Source: an uncultured Rhodospirillales bacterium
GTDB lineage: Bacteria; Pseudomonadota; Alphaproteobacteria; Rhodospirillales; 2-02-FULL-58-16
NCBI GenBank assembly: GCA_913053795.1
Contig: CAJXGZ010000107.1
Location: 1 to 7,844 of the forward strand
DNA length: 7,844 bases
Direction of reading: 5' to 3'
A model generated the notes under the pieces. It worked only from the letters and a program-made list of their open reading frames with translations. It had not been told where the DNA came from and searched no databases. This document shows, in pieces, positions 6,248-7,844 of the stretch; the stretch's first letter is position 1; each line of letters opens with the position of its first letter. The translations under genes were made by a program, and so were the position numbers.

Positions 6248-6790
6248 CTACGGTTTGTCGGTATGTTCTTTCTTTGCGCCGTCGTCGTGACCGGCATCCT
6301 CTGCATGGTCCTCAGGTGCGCTTTCGCCGCCGCCGTGTCCATGGTCCATCATCTTCAAGACCCCTTTCGTCAGGTCCTTTTTGCTGAAAGAATGCCGGGA
6401 CTCGTCGTCATGGACGAAGGCGATGATGTCCGCCAATTCGTCTCCCGTGAGTAAAATTTGCTCGCCGAAGGCTTCTTCCTGGGCGGCCAGCATGCCCGGT
6501 GCGCTGTTCCACATCTTGGCGGCGAAATCGAAAAGGCTGATATTGCCCAATTCCGTATGATCGTCCATGGCGGGCGCATCTTGGCCGCCGACGCCGTTGA
6601 CGGAGTGACAGGCGATGCATCCCTTGTTAACGAAAGTTTTCTTTCCACGTTCCGGATTCATCTTCGGCATCAGCAATTGCGTATTTTGACCTGCGACATC
6701 GTGCTCATGTCTATTGGCCGAGGCGGGAACGGTGAGATGAAAGGCCAGAGATGCGGCGAGCGAAAAAACGGTGATCTTATTTATTGTCAT
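6248..6790 (-). CDS. Secreted class I c-type cytochrome with His/acid-rich tail
   Basis: 180 residues. ATG at 6790 is chosen because AAGGA (plus-strand 6799-6803) lies eight bases upstream and it begins a clean Sec signal peptide (MTINKITVFSLAASLAFHL, cleavage after ASA, residue 25). The in-frame TTG at 6814 only adds an awkward charged extension. One haem c site, CIACH (C58, C61, H62), sits in the usual GKKTFVNKGC context; M100 in NSAPGM (or M93) is the likely sixth ligand. The LTGDELADIIAFVHD helix (114-128) is the typical C-terminal helix of this fold. Residues 149-180 form an extra low-complexity tail with H150, H152, H162, H168, H176 and many Asp/Glu, possibly metal-binding. It probably carries electrons in the periplasm. 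A promoter of its own seems present upstream, so it need not be co-transcribed with the gltB hybrid. Confidence 0.9.
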   Translation of the reverse strand: MTINKITVFSLAASLAFHLTVPASANRHEHDVAGQNTQLLMPKMNPERGKKTFVNKGCIACHSVNGVGGQDAPAMDDHTELGNISLFDFAAKMWNSAPGMLAAQEEAFGEQILLTGDELADIIAFVHDDESRHSFSKKDLTKGVLKMMDHGHGGGESAPEDHAEDAGHDDGAKKEHTDKP

Positions 6791-6836
6791 ATACGGATTC
6801 CTTCGGCAGATCAATTATCGGCTGTTTCTATGGTGA

Positions 6837-6864
6837 AATATAAGTATTAAAAAATCTTATACAA
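6837..6864 (-). promoter_or_regulatory. Candidate sigma-70-like promoter of the cytochrome gene
   Basis: Read on the minus strand, TTGTAT (plus-strand 6859-6864) and TATATT (6837-6842) are 16 bases apart in a markedly AT-rich island within GC-rich surroundings. The predicted transcript start falls about 40 bases before the ATG at 6790. This is a motif match only. Confidence 0.4.
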
Positions 6865-6907
6865 CATACTTTCTCATAACTTATCCAGAATTTTAGGGAC
6901 GCCTTAA

Positions 6908-7844
6908 TTACATCTTTCCAACCGGGGCGCGGGCTTTTTGGATTTGCGGGTCGCGGTTTCCGGCGGCGCGGTTTTTTTGCATCTTGGCGGTCGCTTTGAG
7001 GCCAAAGGCGAAGCCGTGGGCTTTGTTGTTCTCCACGGTGTTTTTCTTGAATCCGCCCTTTCCGCCGTCCAGCACGAGAACGCCGTGCTCCATGTTTTCG
7101 TCGATGTTGTTTTCCGACATCAGGGTGTCGCCGCCGGGGCCGATGACGACGCCGGAATAGGCGTTGCCGATGATGGTGTTGCGCTGGCTTTCCAGCGGGC
7201 TGGAGACGCTGGGATGAAGGATTATGGTGCCCCCGGACAACCCCTTGCCCACATAGTCGTTGGCGTCGCCGAGGACTTCCAAGGTCAGGCCCTTGACCGC
7301 GAAAGCGCCCAGCGATTGCCCGGCGGTGCCGCGCAAGCGCACCGTCAGGTGTCCGGCGGCCAAGCCGCTCATCCCGTAGCGGCGCGTAATCAGCGATGAA
7401 ATCCGGGTGCCGACGGCCCGGTGCGTATTGCGCACCGAATAGGTGAGCTGCATCTTTTCCCCGGCATGGAGCAGATGCTGGGCGTCTTCTATCATTCGCG
7501 CGTCCAGGGTGTCGGGCACCTCGTTGCGGCCTTTCATGGTGCAGCGCGCCGGGAAGGGACCGGGGTCCGGCTTGGCGAGCAGCGGGTTGAGGTCGAGATC
7601 GTCCAGGTTTTCGGCGCCGCGGATGACCTGTTGCAAAAGTTCCGTCCGGCCGATGATTTCGTCGAGGGTCTTGACCCCGAGAGAGGCCAGGATTTCGGCT
7701 ACTTCCTCGGCCAGGAAAGTGAACAGGTTGACCACTTTTTCAGGGGTGCCGGTGAATTTCTCGCGCAAGTCCGGATTTTGGGTGCAGACCCCCACCGGAC
7801 AGGTGTTGGAATGGCACTGGCGGACCATGATGCAGCCCATGGCG
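6908..7844 (-). CDS. gltB: Glutamate synthase large subunit, 3' part, with C-terminus replaced by a foreign beta-helix (partial, hybrid)
   Basis: The frame runs in from the right edge (5' end missing) to a TAA at 6908-6910. Residues are counted from the Met codon at 7840. Residues 1-20 carry the GltB 3Fe-4S site with exact spacing (C3, C9, C14; GCIMVRQCHSNTCPVGVCTQ). Residues 33-70 match the following GltB segment (EIIGRTELL). Residues 133-220 are the start of the GXGXG domain (NTHRAVGTRISSLI, GTAGQSLGAFAVKG, GDANDYVGKGLSGG). GltB makes glutamate from glutamine and 2-oxoglutarate in complex with GltD. After NTIIGN (221-226) the family sequence (LYGAT and GERFAVRNSG-type motifs) is absent. Instead there are three 23-residue beta-helix rungs and a basic tail. 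By comparison with GltB of about 1480-1500 residues, roughly 150 C-terminal residues are missing. gltD is not in the window. Enzyme activity is doubtful. Confidence 0.88.
   Translation of the reverse strand, partial: AMGCIMVRQCHSNTCPVGVCTQNPDLREKFTGTPEKVVNLFTFLAEEVAEILASLGVKTLDEIIGRTELLQQVIRGAENLDDLDLNPLLAKPDPGPFPARCTMKGRNEVPDTLDARMIEDAQHLLHAGEKMQLTYSVRNTHRAVGTRISSLITRRYGMSGLAAGHLTVRLRGTAGQSLGAFAVKGLTLEVLGDANDYVGKGLSGGTIILHPSVSSPLESQRNTIIGNAYSGVVIGPGGDTLMSENNIDENMEHGVLVLDGGKGGFKKNTVENNKAHGFAFGLKATAKMQKNRAAGNRDPQIQKARAPVGKM
6950..7180 (-). repeat. Coding repeat: 23-residue (69-base) right-handed beta-helix rungs
   Basis: Within the gltB hybrid, glycines G230, G253 and G276 and asparagines N244, N267, N290 and N249, N272, N295 all recur at exactly 23 residues. 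The first Asn pair of the series, N221 and N226, is the NTIIGN motif at the joint. The pattern SGVVIG..., HGVLVLDGG..., HGFAFG... with N-x-(I/V/A)-x-x-N is typical of NosD/pectate-lyase-like parallel beta-helix proteins. The rungs are diverged at the amino-acid level, so this is an old protein repeat and not a recent DNA duplication. Confidence 0.8.

Noticed and set aside
6938..7399. 153-codon + strand open frame opposite gltB.
   Set aside because: It is antisense to a clear GltB/beta-helix coding frame and has no recognisable domain.

Overview
The window looks like chromosomal DNA of an alphaproteobacterium, most likely Rhodospirillales-like. The grounds are GC-rich core genes (pspB, pspC, a proteobacterial gltB) and many signalling genes; this is an inference from protein style, since no rRNA or other marker is present. 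Both ends cut through genes. Stretches 1-855 and 5591-7844 are GC-rich and core-like. The part between about 940 and 5520 is visibly more AT-rich in places and looks like accessory sequence, with gene remnants, hairpins and a sensory module.

Left part (1-980, + strand): the 3' end of an unusual small membrane/coiled-coil reading frame is followed by pspB and pspC, the inner-membrane partners of the phage-shock (envelope stress) response. The first frame has a PspA-like C-terminal tail attached to a membrane anchor that PspA does not normally have. Middle-left (856-2089): a hairpin-rich intergenic region with terminator-like structures on both strands, a frameshifted remnant of a CheY/DivK-type response regulator, and a small multi-pass membrane protein with conserved His/Asp motifs.

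Centre (2090-5396): a periplasmic solute-binding protein of the SBP_bac_3 type. A 25-bp inverted repeat separates it from a 751-residue membrane histidine kinase. The kinase carries a periplasmic sensor region, HAMP, PAS, HisKA and HATPase_c domains, and ends in a complete hemerythrin domain with all seven expected di-iron ligands. A plausible reading is a sensory module that combines a periplasmic ligand with cytoplasmic oxygen, redox or NO sensing. No intact response regulator is in the window.

Right part (5591-7844): an unrecognised soluble helical protein on the + strand converges on a small secreted c-type cytochrome with a His/Asp/Glu-rich tail (- strand). Upstream of the cytochrome is the 3' part of gltB (glutamate synthase large subunit). 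This gltB is a hybrid: the GXGXG beta-helix of GltB breaks off at an Asn-Thr-Ile-Ile-Gly-Asn motif and continues in frame as a different right-handed beta-helix with a strict 23-residue period, and the joint keeps that period exactly. The most notable points are this in-register beta-helix hybrid, the kinase-hemerythrin fusion, and the possible second hybrid at the left edge. The two hybrids must be checked against reads before being believed as biology.
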